From Arthrobacter crystallopoietes (GTDB taxonomy: Bacteria; Actinomycetota; Actinomycetes; Actinomycetales; Micrococcaceae), in the NCBI RefSeq assembly GCF_017603825.1, contig NZ_CP072014.1, positions 3,162,001 through 3,226,000 on the forward strand: a DNA stretch of 64,000 bases, in the 5' to 3' direction. A program made the translations under genes and the position numbers. Below are positions 34,472-43,643 of this stretch, one piece after another. The notes beneath the pieces were generated by a model, which was given only the letters and a program-made list of their open reading frames with translations, did not search any database and was not told the origin of the DNA. Every line of letters begins with the position of its first letter. Position 1 is the first letter of the stretch.

Positions 34472-35740
34472 CTAAGGCGTGGCCACCGGTGACGGCTTCT
34501 GGAGCAGCACCTCCTGGCCCTTGCTCAATACGGTCAATCCCGAGTCGGTCACGGTAAAGCCGCGCGCCCGGTCAAGCTCGGCATCCACGCCGATCGTGGC
34601 CCCGGCAGGCACGCGTACATTCTTGTCCAGAATGGCGCGGCGGACCACGGCACCCTCACCGATGGAAACCTTGGACATCAGGACACTGTCCGAGATCTCC
34701 GCCCGTTCGGCCACGAAGACATCCGTGGCGAGAACCGACCCGGAAACCTGCGCGCCGGAGACCACAACGCCCTGGGACAGGATCGAATCAAGCGCGGTAC
34801 CGGCGGCGCCGCTGACACCACGGACCAGCTTGGCCGGCGGAGAGACGGACTGCCGGGTGTAGATGGGCCACTCAAGGTTGTACAGGTTGAACGCCGGAAG
34901 CGGGCTGATCAGATCCATGTGCGCGTCGTAGTAGGAATCCAGCGTTCCGACGTCGCGCCAGTACTGCTGGTCGGCAGCCGTCGAACCGGGCACGTCATTG
35001 GCCGTGAAGTCGTAGACGGCAGCCTCACCGCGGTTCACGAAATACGGGATGATGTCCCCGCCCATATCGTGGTTGGTGTCCAGCCGTTCGGCATCCGCTT
35101 CCAAGGCAGCCAGCAATGCGTCGGTGTTGAACACGTAGTTGCCCATGGACGCCAGGAAACTGTCCGGATCATCCGGCAGGCCCGGGGTGCTGGCGGGCTT
35201 TTCGACAAAGGCCTTGATCCGAGTCGGCGCCTGCGGGTCTGTTTCGATCACGCCGAACTGGTCAGCGAGCCGCAGCGGCTGGCGGACAGCGGCGACGGAT
35301 GCCGGTGCGCCACTGGCAATATGGTCCTCAACCATCTGGGAGAAGTCCATCCGGTACACGTGGTCCGCGCCGATGACGACGACGATGTCCGGGTTTTCGT
35401 CATGGATCAGGTTCAGCGACTGGTAGATGGCGTTGGCACTGCCCAGGAACCAGCTCTTGCCGCGGCGCTGCTGCGCCGGCACGGATGCCACGTAGTTGCC
35501 CAGCTGGGTTGCCATCCGCCAGGTCTCGGAGATGTGCCGGTCAAGACTGTGCGATTTGTACTGGGTCAGCACCACAATCTTCCGGTACTCCGAATTCACC
35601 AGGTTGGACAGCGCGAAATCGATCAACCGGTAGCTGCCGGCAAACGGCACGGCCGGTTTTGCCCTGTCTGCCGTCAATGGCATCAACCGTTTGCCCTCGC
35701 CGCCTGCTAAGACTACGGCGAGAACTTTCTTCTGTGGCAT
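34472..35740 (-). CDS. glgC: glucose-1-phosphate adenylyltransferase GlgC
   Basis: Makes ADP-glucose for glycogen, 422 residues, cytoplasmic. [16 protein letters not shown] is the nucleotide-binding start, [15 protein letters not shown] follows, [10 protein letters not shown] lies in the active site and FVEKP is the sugar-phosphate loop. The C-terminal left-handed beta-helix (repeating hexapeptides such as [16 protein letters not shown]) spans residues ~300-400. The ATG at 35740 follows GGGGAAG. Divergent from glgA, with which it shares a ~100-base control region. Confidence 0.97.
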   Translation of the reverse strand: MPQKKVLAVVLAGGEGKRLMPLTADRAKPAVPFAGSYRLIDFALSNLVNSEYRKIVVLTQYKSHSLDRHISETWRMATQLGNYVASVPAQQRRGKSWFLGSANAIYQSLNLIHDENPDIVVVIGADHVYRMDFSQMVEDHIASGAPASVAAVRQPLRLADQFGVIETDPQAPTRIKAFVEKPASTPGLPDDPDSFLASMGNYVFNTDALLAALEADAERLDTNHDMGGDIIPYFVNRGEAAVYDFTANDVPGSTAADQQYWRDVGTLDSYYDAHMDLISPLPAFNLYNLEWPIYTRQSVSPPAKLVRGVSGAAGTALDSILSQGVVVSGAQVSGSVLATDVFVAERAEISDSVLMSKVSIGEGAVVRRAILDKNVRVPAGATIGVDAELDRARGFTVTDSGLTVLSKGQEVLLQKPSPVATP

Positions 35741-35785
35741 TGCATCTTCCCCGTTCAGTCGCTTAGTTCGTCCGTGAACCAACTA

Positions 35786-35805
35786 TGAAGTCCCCCACGA
35801 CTTCA
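35786..35805. promoter_or_regulatory. inverted repeat between glgC and glgA
   Basis: TGAAGTC-N6-GACTTCA is a perfect 7-bp dyad in the middle of the 104-base divergent region. It could coordinate both genes. No regulator gene is adjacent. Confidence 0.35.
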
Positions 35806-35844
35806 GACTAGAGGAGAACCTGCGGGTGCACTACGTTAGGTTTC

Positions 35845-37041
35845 GTGCGGATAGATATTGTGACGAAGGAATTCCCCCCTGCCATCTATGGCGGCGCCGG
35901 TGTTCATGTGGCCGAGCTCAGCCGTGTGCTGGCAGACAAAGTGGATCTGCGCGTCCACGCCTTCGGGGCTGACCGCCCCGCCGACTTCCACGGGGCGACG
36001 GTGCGCAGCTATGCTGTTCCGGTGTCCCTGAACGAGGCCAACCCCGCGGTCCAGACCCTTGGAGTTGACCTCGAAATGCTCGCGGGTATCGAGGGCGCCG
36101 ACCTGGTCCACTCACACACTTGGTACGCCAATATGGGCGGACATCTGGCCAGCCTGTTGCACAACATTCCGCACGTGTTAAGCGCGCATTCACTCGAGCC
36201 GCTGCGCCCGTGGAAGGCCGAGCAGCTCGGCGGCGGCTATGCGGTTTCTTCCTGGGTTGAGAAGACTGCTTATGAGGCTGCGGCGGCGATCATCGCGGTG
36301 TCCGCCGGAATGCGGAACGACATCCTGCGCAGTTACCCCAATGTGGACCCGGACAAGGTGAAGGTCGTCCACAACGGCATCGATGTCGAACTGTGGCAGC
36401 GGGATGAAAACGACGACGCCGTTCGCGCCCTGGGTATTGATCCATCCCGTCCCAGCGTGGTGTTCGTGGGCCGGATAACGCGCCAAAAGGGCGTGCCGTA
36501 CCTGCTGCGTGCGGCCAAGCTGCTGCCGCCCGAGGTGCAGGTTGTGCTCTGCGCTGGCGCGGCCGATACCCCGGAACTCGGTGCCGAGGTCAACGCCCTG
36601 ATCGAAGACCTGCGCACGGAACGCGACGGCGTGGTGCTGATTGAGCGGATGCTCCCCCGGAACGAGCTTATCCAGGTGCTCAGCCATGCGACGGCCTTTG
36701 CCTGCCCGTCCATCTATGAACCCCTGGGCATCGTTAACCTCGAAGCCATGGCCTGCGGTGCGGCAGTCGTCGCGAGCGCCACAGGAGGCATTCCGGAGGT
36801 TGTCGAGCACGGCGTCACCGGAACGCTGGTCCCGCTGGAACAGGTCCAGGACGGTACGGGAACGCCGCTGGATCCGGAAAAGTTCGTGCAGGATTTCGCG
36901 GCAGCATTGACCGAGACGGTCAGCGACCCGGTCCGCGCCCGGAAGCAGGGCGAGGCCGGGCGCCGCCGGGCGGAAGAGCATTTCTCTTGGCACTCCATCG
37001 CGGAGACCACGCTTGATGTCTACCGCAGCGTACTGAAGTAG
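35845..37041 (+). CDS. glgA: glycogen synthase (GT4; possibly maltose-1-phosphate synthase)
   Basis: GT-B fold glycosyltransferase, 398 residues. KEFPPAIYGGAGVHV is the N-terminal donor loop, and ESEPLGI-type contact is seen as YEPLGIVNLEAMACG near residue 293. Actinobacterial proteins of this short class (Rv1212c-like, GlgM) make alpha-maltose-1-phosphate from ADP-glucose rather than extending glycogen directly; which applies cannot be read here. The start is a GTG at 35845 (MRIDIVTKEFPP). The long hairpin at 37044-37089 ends it. Confidence 0.92.
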   Translation: MRIDIVTKEFPPAIYGGAGVHVAELSRVLADKVDLRVHAFGADRPADFHGATVRSYAVPVSLNEANPAVQTLGVDLEMLAGIEGADLVHSHTWYANMGGHLASLLHNIPHVLSAHSLEPLRPWKAEQLGGGYAVSSWVEKTAYEAAAAIIAVSAGMRNDILRSYPNVDPDKVKVVHNGIDVELWQRDENDDAVRALGIDPSRPSVVFVGRITRQKGVPYLLRAAKLLPPEVQVVLCAGAADTPELGAEVNALIEDLRTERDGVVLIERMLPRNELIQVLSHATAFACPSIYEPLGIVNLEAMACGAAVVASATGGIPEVVEHGVTGTLVPLEQVQDGTGTPLDPEKFVQDFAAALTETVSDPVRARKQGEAGRRRAEEHFSWHSIAETTLDVYRSVLK

Positions 37042-37043
37042 CG

Positions 37044-37089
37044 TGCTCAGCCCCGCCGAGCCGGCAGCCTTGGTCGGCGGGGCTGAGCA
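37044..37089. terminator. bidirectional terminator between glgA and acyl-CoA oxidase
   Basis: Perfect 16-bp stem (37044-37059 with 37074-37089) with a 14-base loop, three bases after the glgA stop and five before the convergent gene's stop. It probably serves both. Confidence 0.85.
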
Positions 37090-37094
37090 TTAGG

Positions 37095-39212
37095 TCAGCT
37101 CCCGGCCGTTGCCTGGCGTTTGTCCCGCTTGTCCGCCGCCTTCTGCCGGGCGATCAGGATTTTCTCATCCACGGGAGCCTCTCCGCTGGCACGGCGTGTA
37201 CGTGCATAGGCCATGGCTTCTTCCTGGCGCATGCTTTCCGCACCGGAGGCGATGCTCGCGCGAAGGTGCTCCGGGCCGTAGCCAAAGGCATCCACCAGGT
37301 CCAGCGAGAACGGGCGAAGACGGGCAAGCAGCCTGTTGATGTAGTCCCCGAGCGTCCGGGCGCGCTGTGCGGAGAGCCGGCCGTTCATCAGGTACCAGCC
37401 CAGGTTTTTCTCCACCAGACCCAGCCCGAAGAGGTCACGGACCCAGGTAAGGACCTGGCGGGTGTCCCGGTCCTCGATGCCGGGTAGTGCCCGGGTGAAG
37501 GCCTCCCACTGCAGCAGCTCCGCATGCGCGCGCGCCGCCTCGATGAGCTCGTTCTGGTGTTCATTGAACAACGCTGCGGCTTCGGCCTGCGGCAATCTGC
37601 TGGTGCTGCGCAAAGCGTTACCCGCCTCCTTGACCATCGCGGACACCCGCTCGGTAAGCAATTGGCGCTGGGTGTTTTCATCCTTGAGGTAATTGGCGGA
37701 CTTCTTCTCCGAGCCGCTGTCCACAAAGGTCTGGGCGACCTGCCGCAGGCCGGTCCTATGCAGCGTGGCGTCTGCGGCCTTGTGGGCCACCCAGCGGGCC
37801 ATCACGCCGAAGTCCGCATGGCGGAATTCCTTGGCATAGTCCGACAGCAAACGCTTCGCGACCAGCTGCAGCAGGACGTTGTTGTCCCCCTCGAAGGTCG
37901 CGTAGACATCCAGATCCGCATGCAGCGACGGGAGCCGGTTCTCGGCGAGGAATCCGGCGCCGCCGCAGGCCTCGCGGCACTCCTGAATAGTGTCAAGGGC
38001 GTGCCAGGTACTCAAGGATTTGAGGGCCGCGGCCAACGTCTCCAGGTCCTGCCTGTCTTCGTCGGTGTCGTGGGTTCCCGAAAAGACGCCGTCGAACTGT
38101 TCGAGCAGTTCCTCGTGGGCGAAGGACGCTGCATACGTCGTCGCGAGCAGCGGCAGCAGACGACGCTGATGGCGCTGGTAGTCCATCAGCACTTCTTCGA
38201 CAGTGTCCGAAGCCCCGTTGAATTGTCGCCGCTCGTTGGCATACTTGATCGCGATGGACAGCGCTACCTTGGCTGCGGCTACGGCGGCACCGTCGAGCGA
38301 TACCCGGCCCTGCACCAGCGTGCCCAGCATTGTGAAGAAGCGCCGGCCCGGGCTGGCAATGGAGGAGCTGTAGGTGCCGTCTGCGGCGACGTCCCCATAG
38401 CGGTTGAGCAGGTTGGTGCGGGGGATACGGACGTGGTCAAAATGCAGACGGCCGTTGTCGATGCCGTTCAAGCCGCCCTTAAGGCCATCATCCTCACCGC
38501 CGACGCCGGGCAGGAAGTTCCGCTGTTCGTCGCGGATGGGAACAAAGAAGGCATGCACACCGTGGTCTACCCCGCGGGTGATCAGCTGCGCAAAAACGAC
38601 GGCGGCAAGCCCGTCCTTAGCCGCGTTGCCCAGGTAGTCTTTCCACGCTGCCCGGAACGGTGTGTGCAGCACGAACTCCTCGCTCTGCGAATCGTATGTC
38701 GCTGTGGTGCCGATGCTGGCGACGTCGGAGCCATGTCCCGTTTCCGTCATCGCGAAGGCGCCCCGAATGTCCATGTTCATGATCCCCGGCAACCACTTGT
38801 CGTGGTGTTCCTTAGTGCCTAGGTGGAGCACGGCTGACCCGAAGAGCCCCCATTGAACACCGGCCTTGATCTGCAAGGACGGATCCGCCACCACGAGCTC
38901 TTCGAAGCCTGCGATGTTGCCGCCGTGGTTGTCTTCTCCGCCGAGGTATTTCGGGAACGCGCGGTGGACCGCCCCGCTGTCCACAAGGTATTTGAGCTGA
39001 CCGGATACCCGTTCCCGATGTTCGGTCATGGTCAGCCCGTCAATGCCCTGGACCTCGGGGCGGCCGGCCAGCTCGCGTGCTTGCCGGCGGATGTCCGCCC
39101 AGTTGCCGAGCAGATGGCTGCCCAGCGCAGCAACATCAACGGCGGCCGGGGCCGTGATGCCGTCTTCCGGGAGTTCGGGGGCGCTTGTGCTGGTGACTGT
39201 CACTTGGGTCAT
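37095..39212 (-). CDS. acyl-CoA oxidase/dehydrogenase family protein
   Basis: 705 residues, the length of an acyl-CoA oxidase rather than a dehydrogenase. Markers: FAMTETGHGSDVASIGTTA (flavin side), DGLKGGLNGIDNGRLHFDHVRIPRTNLLNRYG (oxidase-type loop), ECREACGGAGFLAENR and YATFEGDNNVLLQL with the catalytic Glu. It oxidises the alpha-beta bond of acyl-CoA. The ATG at 39212 has AAGGA before it. It follows the TetR gene by ten bases and is its operon partner. Different from mycobacterial FadE5 by length and loops. Confidence 0.92.
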   Translation of the reverse strand: MTQVTVTSTSAPELPEDGITAPAAVDVAALGSHLLGNWADIRRQARELAGRPEVQGIDGLTMTEHRERVSGQLKYLVDSGAVHRAFPKYLGGEDNHGGNIAGFEELVVADPSLQIKAGVQWGLFGSAVLHLGTKEHHDKWLPGIMNMDIRGAFAMTETGHGSDVASIGTTATYDSQSEEFVLHTPFRAAWKDYLGNAAKDGLAAVVFAQLITRGVDHGVHAFFVPIRDEQRNFLPGVGGEDDGLKGGLNGIDNGRLHFDHVRIPRTNLLNRYGDVAADGTYSSSIASPGRRFFTMLGTLVQGRVSLDGAAVAAAKVALSIAIKYANERRQFNGASDTVEEVLMDYQRHQRRLLPLLATTYAASFAHEELLEQFDGVFSGTHDTDEDRQDLETLAAALKSLSTWHALDTIQECREACGGAGFLAENRLPSLHADLDVYATFEGDNNVLLQLVAKRLLSDYAKEFRHADFGVMARWVAHKAADATLHRTGLRQVAQTFVDSGSEKKSANYLKDENTQRQLLTERVSAMVKEAGNALRSTSRLPQAEAAALFNEHQNELIEAARAHAELLQWEAFTRALPGIEDRDTRQVLTWVRDLFGLGLVEKNLGWYLMNGRLSAQRARTLGDYINRLLARLRPFSLDLVDAFGYGPEHLRASIASGAESMRQEEAMAYARTRRASGEAPVDEKILIARQKAADKRDKRQATAGS

Positions 39213-39222
39213 CCTTGATCCT

Positions 39223-39954
39223 TCAGCTGGTGGTTTTGTTCTTGTTGCTAGTGCTGCCGCCGGCCTTCGACGTGATCTGGGCGATGCCGTCAAAGAGCCA
39301 ACCGGTGAGCTGCTCGGTCATTTGCTCCCTGCTGGGCTTATCGTCGCCTTCGGGTGCTCCGAGCCAATGTTCACCGGCCGCGCGGACCATGCCGATGGCG
39401 GCGGGAGGCCAGTATGCGGCGGCTTTGAGCTGGGCTTCGGTGCTCTTGCCGGCTGTGAGGTGGGCACGGAACGGAGCCTCCATCATGGCTGTCACGGCGG
39501 CGAAGAAGTGGCTCAGGACCGCTGCGCCACCGGCAACCTCCGGCTCCATTCCCGTCACCGCAGAGGTTTCGGCTCCGCCGGGCCTGGTAACAAACGCATA
39601 GACATGGGGTGATGATTCTGCCATTTGCAGGTAGACCGAGACCATCGCACGTAGCCCTTCGCGGGCCGTTGTTGCGGTTTCCGCCGCTTCCTGCAGTTTG
39701 ATCTGCATGCGTCCGATCACCACTTCGCCGACCGCGCGCTGGAGACCCGCCTTATCACCGAAATAGCGGTAGAAGACGGGTTTCGAGGTGCCTGCTGCCG
39801 CGGCGATCTCTTCCATCGAGGCATCCGGGCCCAGCCGGTGTACAGCCTGCCGGGCGGCCCTGATGAGCTCACGGCGCCGGGTAGCCCGGTGGGCATCCCA
39901 CCGCGCCGATCGTCCATCTGCCGCAGGTTGTCCGGGCGCAAGAGCTGTATTCAC
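39223..39954 (-). CDS. TetR family transcriptional regulator
   Basis: 243 residues. The N-terminal helix-turn-helix spans about residues 24-75 (SMEEIAAAAGTSKPVFYRYFGDK). The C-terminal ligand domain is helical with an unusual Lys/Asn/Thr-rich tail. It probably senses an acyl-CoA and represses itself and the divergent fadA operon. Start GTG at 39954. The inverted repeats between this gene and fadA are its likely operator. Confidence 0.9.
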   Translation of the reverse strand: MNTALAPGQPAADGRSARWDAHRATRRRELIRAARQAVHRLGPDASMEEIAAAAGTSKPVFYRYFGDKAGLQRAVGEVVIGRMQIKLQEAAETATTAREGLRAMVSVYLQMAESSPHVYAFVTRPGGAETSAVTGMEPEVAGGAAVLSHFFAAVTAMMEAPFRAHLTAGKSTEAQLKAAAYWPPAAIGMVRAAGEHWLGAPEGDDKPSREQMTEQLTGWLFDGIAQITSKAGGSTSNKNKTTS

Positions 39955-39995
39955 GATACTCAGCGTATCAGGTACGCTAGGTAGCAGTAACTACC
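39950..39995. promoter_or_regulatory. nested inverted repeats and divergent promoters of the TetR/fadA region
   Basis: Three dyads overlap: GATAC-N5-GTATC (39955-39969), AGCGTA-N5-TACGCT (39962-39978) and GGTAG-N6-CTACC (39980-39995). TACGCT on the plus strand fits a -10 for fadA with TTCACG (39950-39955) 17 bases upstream. The mirror TACGCT on the minus strand lies eight bases before the TetR GTG, so that transcript may be leaderless. Confidence 0.5.
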
Positions 39996-40027
39996 CGATT
40001 TTCCACCGAGCTCCGAGGAGAACGCCC

Positions 40028-41377
40028 ATGGCTGCTTCACCCGATGTGTCCGCCGCTTCCACTGACTCCACCGCTGGTGCGGGAATCCGCAAGGCGGTAG
40101 TCATCGGTGGAAACCGTATCCCCTTCGCCCGCGCCAATGGCGCCTACACCAAAGCCAGCAATCAGGACATGCTCACCGCAGCCCTCGACGGCCTGGTCGC
40201 CCGTTTCGGCCTGCAGGACGAACGCATCGGCGAAGTCGCCGCCGGGGCGGTGCTCAAGCATTCCCGGGACTTTAACCTCACCCGCGAAGCCGTGCTCGGC
40301 TCTGCGCTGTCGCCGGAGACGCCCGTTTACGATCTGCAGCAGGCCTGCGCTACGGGACTGGAAACGGTTATGGGACTGGCGAACAAGATCAAACTGGGCC
40401 AGATCGAATCGGGAATCGCGGGCGGTGTGGACTCCGCCTCAGATGCGCCGATTGCAGTCAGCGAGGGACTGCGCGCTGTGCTGCTGGAGCTGAACCGCGC
40501 GAAGACGCTGCAGCAGAAGCTCACCGCCGTGGCCAAACTCAGGCCGAAGGACCTGGCGCCCAATGCCCCGGGGACGGCCGAACCTCGTACCGGGCTGTCG
40601 ATGGGGGAGCACCAGGCCCTGACCACCGCTGCCTGGAACATCTCCCGGGAAGCACAGGACGAACTGGCCCTGGCGAGCCATAGGAACCTGGCCGCTGCCT
40701 ACGACCGCGGCTTCTTCGACGATCTGGTCACCCCGTACCACGGCCTCACCCGCGATGCGAATCTTCGCGCCGACACCTCACTCGAGAAGCTCGGCAAGCT
40801 GGGGCCGGTATTTGGCAAGAGCCTTGGTGAAAAGGCGACCATGACCGCGGGAAACTCCACGCCGCTGACCGACGGTGCGTCGACCGTACTAATCGGTTCG
40901 GAAGACTACGCCCGCGCGCACGATCTGCCCATGCTCGCAGACATAGTCGACTCGGAAGCGGCAGCCGTCGACTTCGTGCACGGCAAGGAAGGGCTGCTGA
41001 TGGCACCGGCCTACGCCGTCCCGCGGTTGCTGGCGCGGAACAACCTCACCTTCGAGGACTTCGACTACTTTGAAATTCACGAAGCATTTGCCGGCACCGT
41101 ACTGAGCCACCTGGCGGCGTGGGAGAGCGAAGAATTCTGCCGCAACAAGCTCGGGCTGGATAAAGCGCTCGGTGCCATCGACCGCAGCAAACTCAACGTC
41201 AACGGCTCATCGCTCGCGGCCGGTCATCCCTTCGCCGCTACTGGGGGACGGATCGTAGCGACGCTGGCCAAGCTGCTCCACGAAAAGGCGGTAACAGAAG
41301 GCAACCGCGGACGCGGATTGATCTCGGTCTGCGCAGCAGGCGGCCAAGGCGTAGTCGCCATTCTGGAGGCCCGCTAA
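40028..41377 (+). CDS. fadA: acetyl-CoA C-acyltransferase (thiolase) FadA-type
   Basis: 449 residues. Catalytic Cys107 in LQQACATGLE, the EIHEAFAG loop and its His, GHPFAATGGR, and the second Cys in SVCAAGGQG are all present. Cleaves 3-ketoacyl-CoA to acetyl-CoA, or the reverse. The order fadA-fabG4-htdX matches the mycobacterial Rv0243/Rv0242c/Rv0241c set, so FadA2-like. ATG at 40028 with GAGGAGAA before it. Confidence 0.95.
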   Translation: MAASPDVSAASTDSTAGAGIRKAVVIGGNRIPFARANGAYTKASNQDMLTAALDGLVARFGLQDERIGEVAAGAVLKHSRDFNLTREAVLGSALSPETPVYDLQQACATGLETVMGLANKIKLGQIESGIAGGVDSASDAPIAVSEGLRAVLLELNRAKTLQQKLTAVAKLRPKDLAPNAPGTAEPRTGLSMGEHQALTTAAWNISREAQDELALASHRNLAAAYDRGFFDDLVTPYHGLTRDANLRADTSLEKLGKLGPVFGKSLGEKATMTAGNSTPLTDGASTVLIGSEDYARAHDLPMLADIVDSEAAAVDFVHGKEGLLMAPAYAVPRLLARNNLTFEDFDYFEIHEAFAGTVLSHLAAWESEEFCRNKLGLDKALGAIDRSKLNVNGSSLAAGHPFAATGGRIVATLAKLLHEKAVTEGNRGRGLISVCAAGGQGVVAILEAR

Positions 41378-41380
41378 GCC

Positions 41381-42724
41381 ATGTCGGATTCCTACCTGAC
41401 ATTTGTCAACAACGGACTGTCCAAGAGCATTGCGAAGAAGCTTGGCCTGCCACGGCCGGCCATCCTGCGGCGCTACCACCCGGGCCAGCCACTGGTTCCC
41501 GGACCCGTGCTCCTGATCGGCAGCAGCGCCGGTACCGAGGCGCTGGCCACGGAACTGCTGGTGTGGGGACTCGATGTGCGCCGGCACGCCCGGCCCGAGG
41601 AAAAGCTGGGGGCGATCATCGCCATGCTGGACGAGGTATCCGGTCCGGAGGACCTTGCCGAACCGATGCTGGCCGTCGGCTCCTCGCTGCGGAGCCTTCT
41701 CCCGGGCGGGCGCGTCGTGACCATTTCCCGCCCGGCGTCCGCTGCGGGTTCCCCGGCACTGGCCGCCGCCCGGCAGGGGATCCAAGGTGCGCTGCGCTCC
41801 CTCGCGCATGAACTGCGCGGCGGCGCCACCGGCAACGGCATCCTGCTCGACGACGGCGTGGATGCCAAGGCCCTCAGCGCCTTGGCGGCGCTGCGCTTCT
41901 TCCTGTCCGGACGCAGCGCCTACGTTGATGGCCAGTTCCTGCTCGTCGGGTCGCCACAGGGGGAGCTGCCGGCGGACTTCGACCGGCCGCTGGCGGGGCG
42001 GGTCGCCGTTGTCACCGGTGCAGCCCGTGGCATTGGCGCTGCCATAGCCAAGGTCCTGCACCGCGACGGCGCCCGGGTTATCTGCGTGGATGTACCGGCC
42101 GCCGGCGAGCAACTGGCAAAGGTATCCAACGAAACCGGCGGAACGGCGCTGCAGCTCGATATCACCGATGAAGCCGCCGGGCAAAAAATCCTTGAACACG
42201 CCCGCAGTCGCTACGGAAGGCTGGACATCGTGGTCCACAATGCCGGCATTACCCGGGACAAACTGCTGGCGAACATGGATGCAGCCAAATGGAATTCGGT
42301 GATGAGCGTCAACATCGCCTCCCAGCTGCGGATCAACGAGGTCCTGCTGGCCTCCGAGCTGTTCCCGCAAGCTCCGCGCGTGGTCTCGCTTGCCTCGACC
42401 AGTGGCATCGCCGGCAACCGCGGGCAGACCAATTACGCGGCTTCCAAAGCCGGGGTTATTGGGATGGTTGCCGCCTCCGCGGGGGCCTTCGCCGAACGCG
42501 GCGGTTCCATCAACGCCGTCGCTCCCGGCTTCATCGAAACGGAGATGACGGCGAGGATACCCATGGCGACCCGGGAAATCGCACGCCGAGCTCTGCCGTC
42601 ACTGCAGCAGGGCGGACTTCCGCTCGACGTCGCCGAGACGATTGCCTTCCTGGTCAGCGATGCGGCCGGCGGCATTAACGGACAGACCCTGCGGGTCTGC
42701 GGCCAGAGCTTGGTGGGCGCATGA
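41381..42724 (+). CDS. high-molecular-weight beta-ketoacyl reductase FabG4-like
   Basis: 447 residues: an N-terminal degenerate Rossmann domain (residues ~1-195, no glycine-rich loop of SDR type) followed by a full SDR domain with TGAARGIG near residue 213, NAG, and SLASTSGIAGNRGQTNYAASKAG holding Ser, Tyr and Lys. This double form matches mycobacterial FabG4, a NADH-dependent 3-oxoacyl-CoA reductase. The start is three bases after fadA and its stop overlaps the next gene (ATGA). Confidence 0.93.
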   Translation: MSDSYLTFVNNGLSKSIAKKLGLPRPAILRRYHPGQPLVPGPVLLIGSSAGTEALATELLVWGLDVRRHARPEEKLGAIIAMLDEVSGPEDLAEPMLAVGSSLRSLLPGGRVVTISRPASAAGSPALAAARQGIQGALRSLAHELRGGATGNGILLDDGVDAKALSALAALRFFLSGRSAYVDGQFLLVGSPQGELPADFDRPLAGRVAVVTGAARGIGAAIAKVLHRDGARVICVDVPAAGEQLAKVSNETGGTALQLDITDEAAGQKILEHARSRYGRLDIVVHNAGITRDKLLANMDAAKWNSVMSVNIASQLRINEVLLASELFPQAPRVVSLASTSGIAGNRGQTNYAASKAGVIGMVAASAGAFAERGGSINAVAPGFIETEMTARIPMATREIARRALPSLQQGGLPLDVAETIAFLVSDAAGGINGQTLRVCGQSLVGA

Positions 42725-43620
42725 GCACCCGCGAAACCATTGCGCTCCCGGAGCTGCCGTCCCTGTCCAAGCTGTATGTCAGCGCCCTCTCAACGGCTGC
42801 GAGGACCAAGCTGGGTTCACTGGAACGGAGCCATGCACTGCCCCACGTGCAGCACACCGTCGCGGACGTGCAGGTCAGCCTGGAGCACGTCACCACGTTC
42901 CAGCACCTATTGCACGGCACGGTGCGGGACACCCTGCCTTCTGTGTTCGTCCACTCGGTGGCGTTCCCGGTAGTCATGAGTGTGCTGACGCGTCCGGATT
43001 TCCCGCTCCCGCTGCTGGGCATGGTCCACTTGGGCAACCGGGTTCGGCACCTGCGCAGCATCGACTTCAGCGAACCTCTGACGGTCACGGCCTGGGCGGA
43101 AAACCTGGCCGGTCATCATGCGGGCACCTGCCTGGACGTGCGTGTCGATGTCCAGGCAGCGGGGGAGAATGTCTGGGAGGGGACGTCCACCTACCTGGCC
43201 AAGGGACTGTACCTGCCCGGGCTGGACAAGACGAGCCGCCCCGAACGGCAAGACTTCGTGCCGCCCCAACCGACGGCAAAATGGCGCCTTGGCCCGGAAG
43301 CGGGACGGGAGTATGCCGCCGTCTCCGGCGACTTCAACCCGATCCACCTGAGCGCACTGTCCGCCAAGATCCTCGGCCTTAAACGTTCAATCGCGCATGG
43401 TATGTATTTGGCCGCCCGGGTCATCAACAGTGTCGAGGCCGTCGCAGCGGAGCCGTTCGCCTGGGACATCGAGTTCGCCGCGCCCGTGTTCCTGCCGGCC
43501 ACGGTTGCCCTGCGGATCGAGGACCACGAAGCGGCCGGCCGGTGGGACTCTGCGGACTTCACCGGCTGGGGCGAGCGCAGCCACCGCAAGCACTTCAGCG
43601 GCAGCGTCCGCGCCCTCTGA
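42721..43620 (+). CDS. MaoC-family 3-hydroxyacyl dehydratase HtdX-like
   Basis: 299 residues with a hotdog double fold; the hydratase core SGDFNPIHLSALSAKILGLKRSIAHGMYLAARV (near residues 200-235) has the catalytic Asp and His. Matches HtdX, the partner of FabG4 in mycobacteria, and catalyses hydration/dehydration of trans-2-enoyl-CoA. With the thiolase and FabG4 it gives three of the four beta-oxidation steps, the fourth being provided by the oxidase behind the TetR gene. Confidence 0.92.
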   Translation: MSTRETIALPELPSLSKLYVSALSTAARTKLGSLERSHALPHVQHTVADVQVSLEHVTTFQHLLHGTVRDTLPSVFVHSVAFPVVMSVLTRPDFPLPLLGMVHLGNRVRHLRSIDFSEPLTVTAWAENLAGHHAGTCLDVRVDVQAAGENVWEGTSTYLAKGLYLPGLDKTSRPERQDFVPPQPTAKWRLGPEAGREYAAVSGDFNPIHLSALSAKILGLKRSIAHGMYLAARVINSVEAVAAEPFAWDIEFAAPVFLPATVALRIEDHEAAGRWDSADFTGWGERSHRKHFSGSVRAL

Positions 43621-43643
43621 GCCGCGGAAGTATGCTTGGCACC

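Noticed and set aside
37524-38822. Plus-strand open frame opposite acyl-CoA oxidase
   Set aside because: Shadow frame, no motif, no ribosome site.
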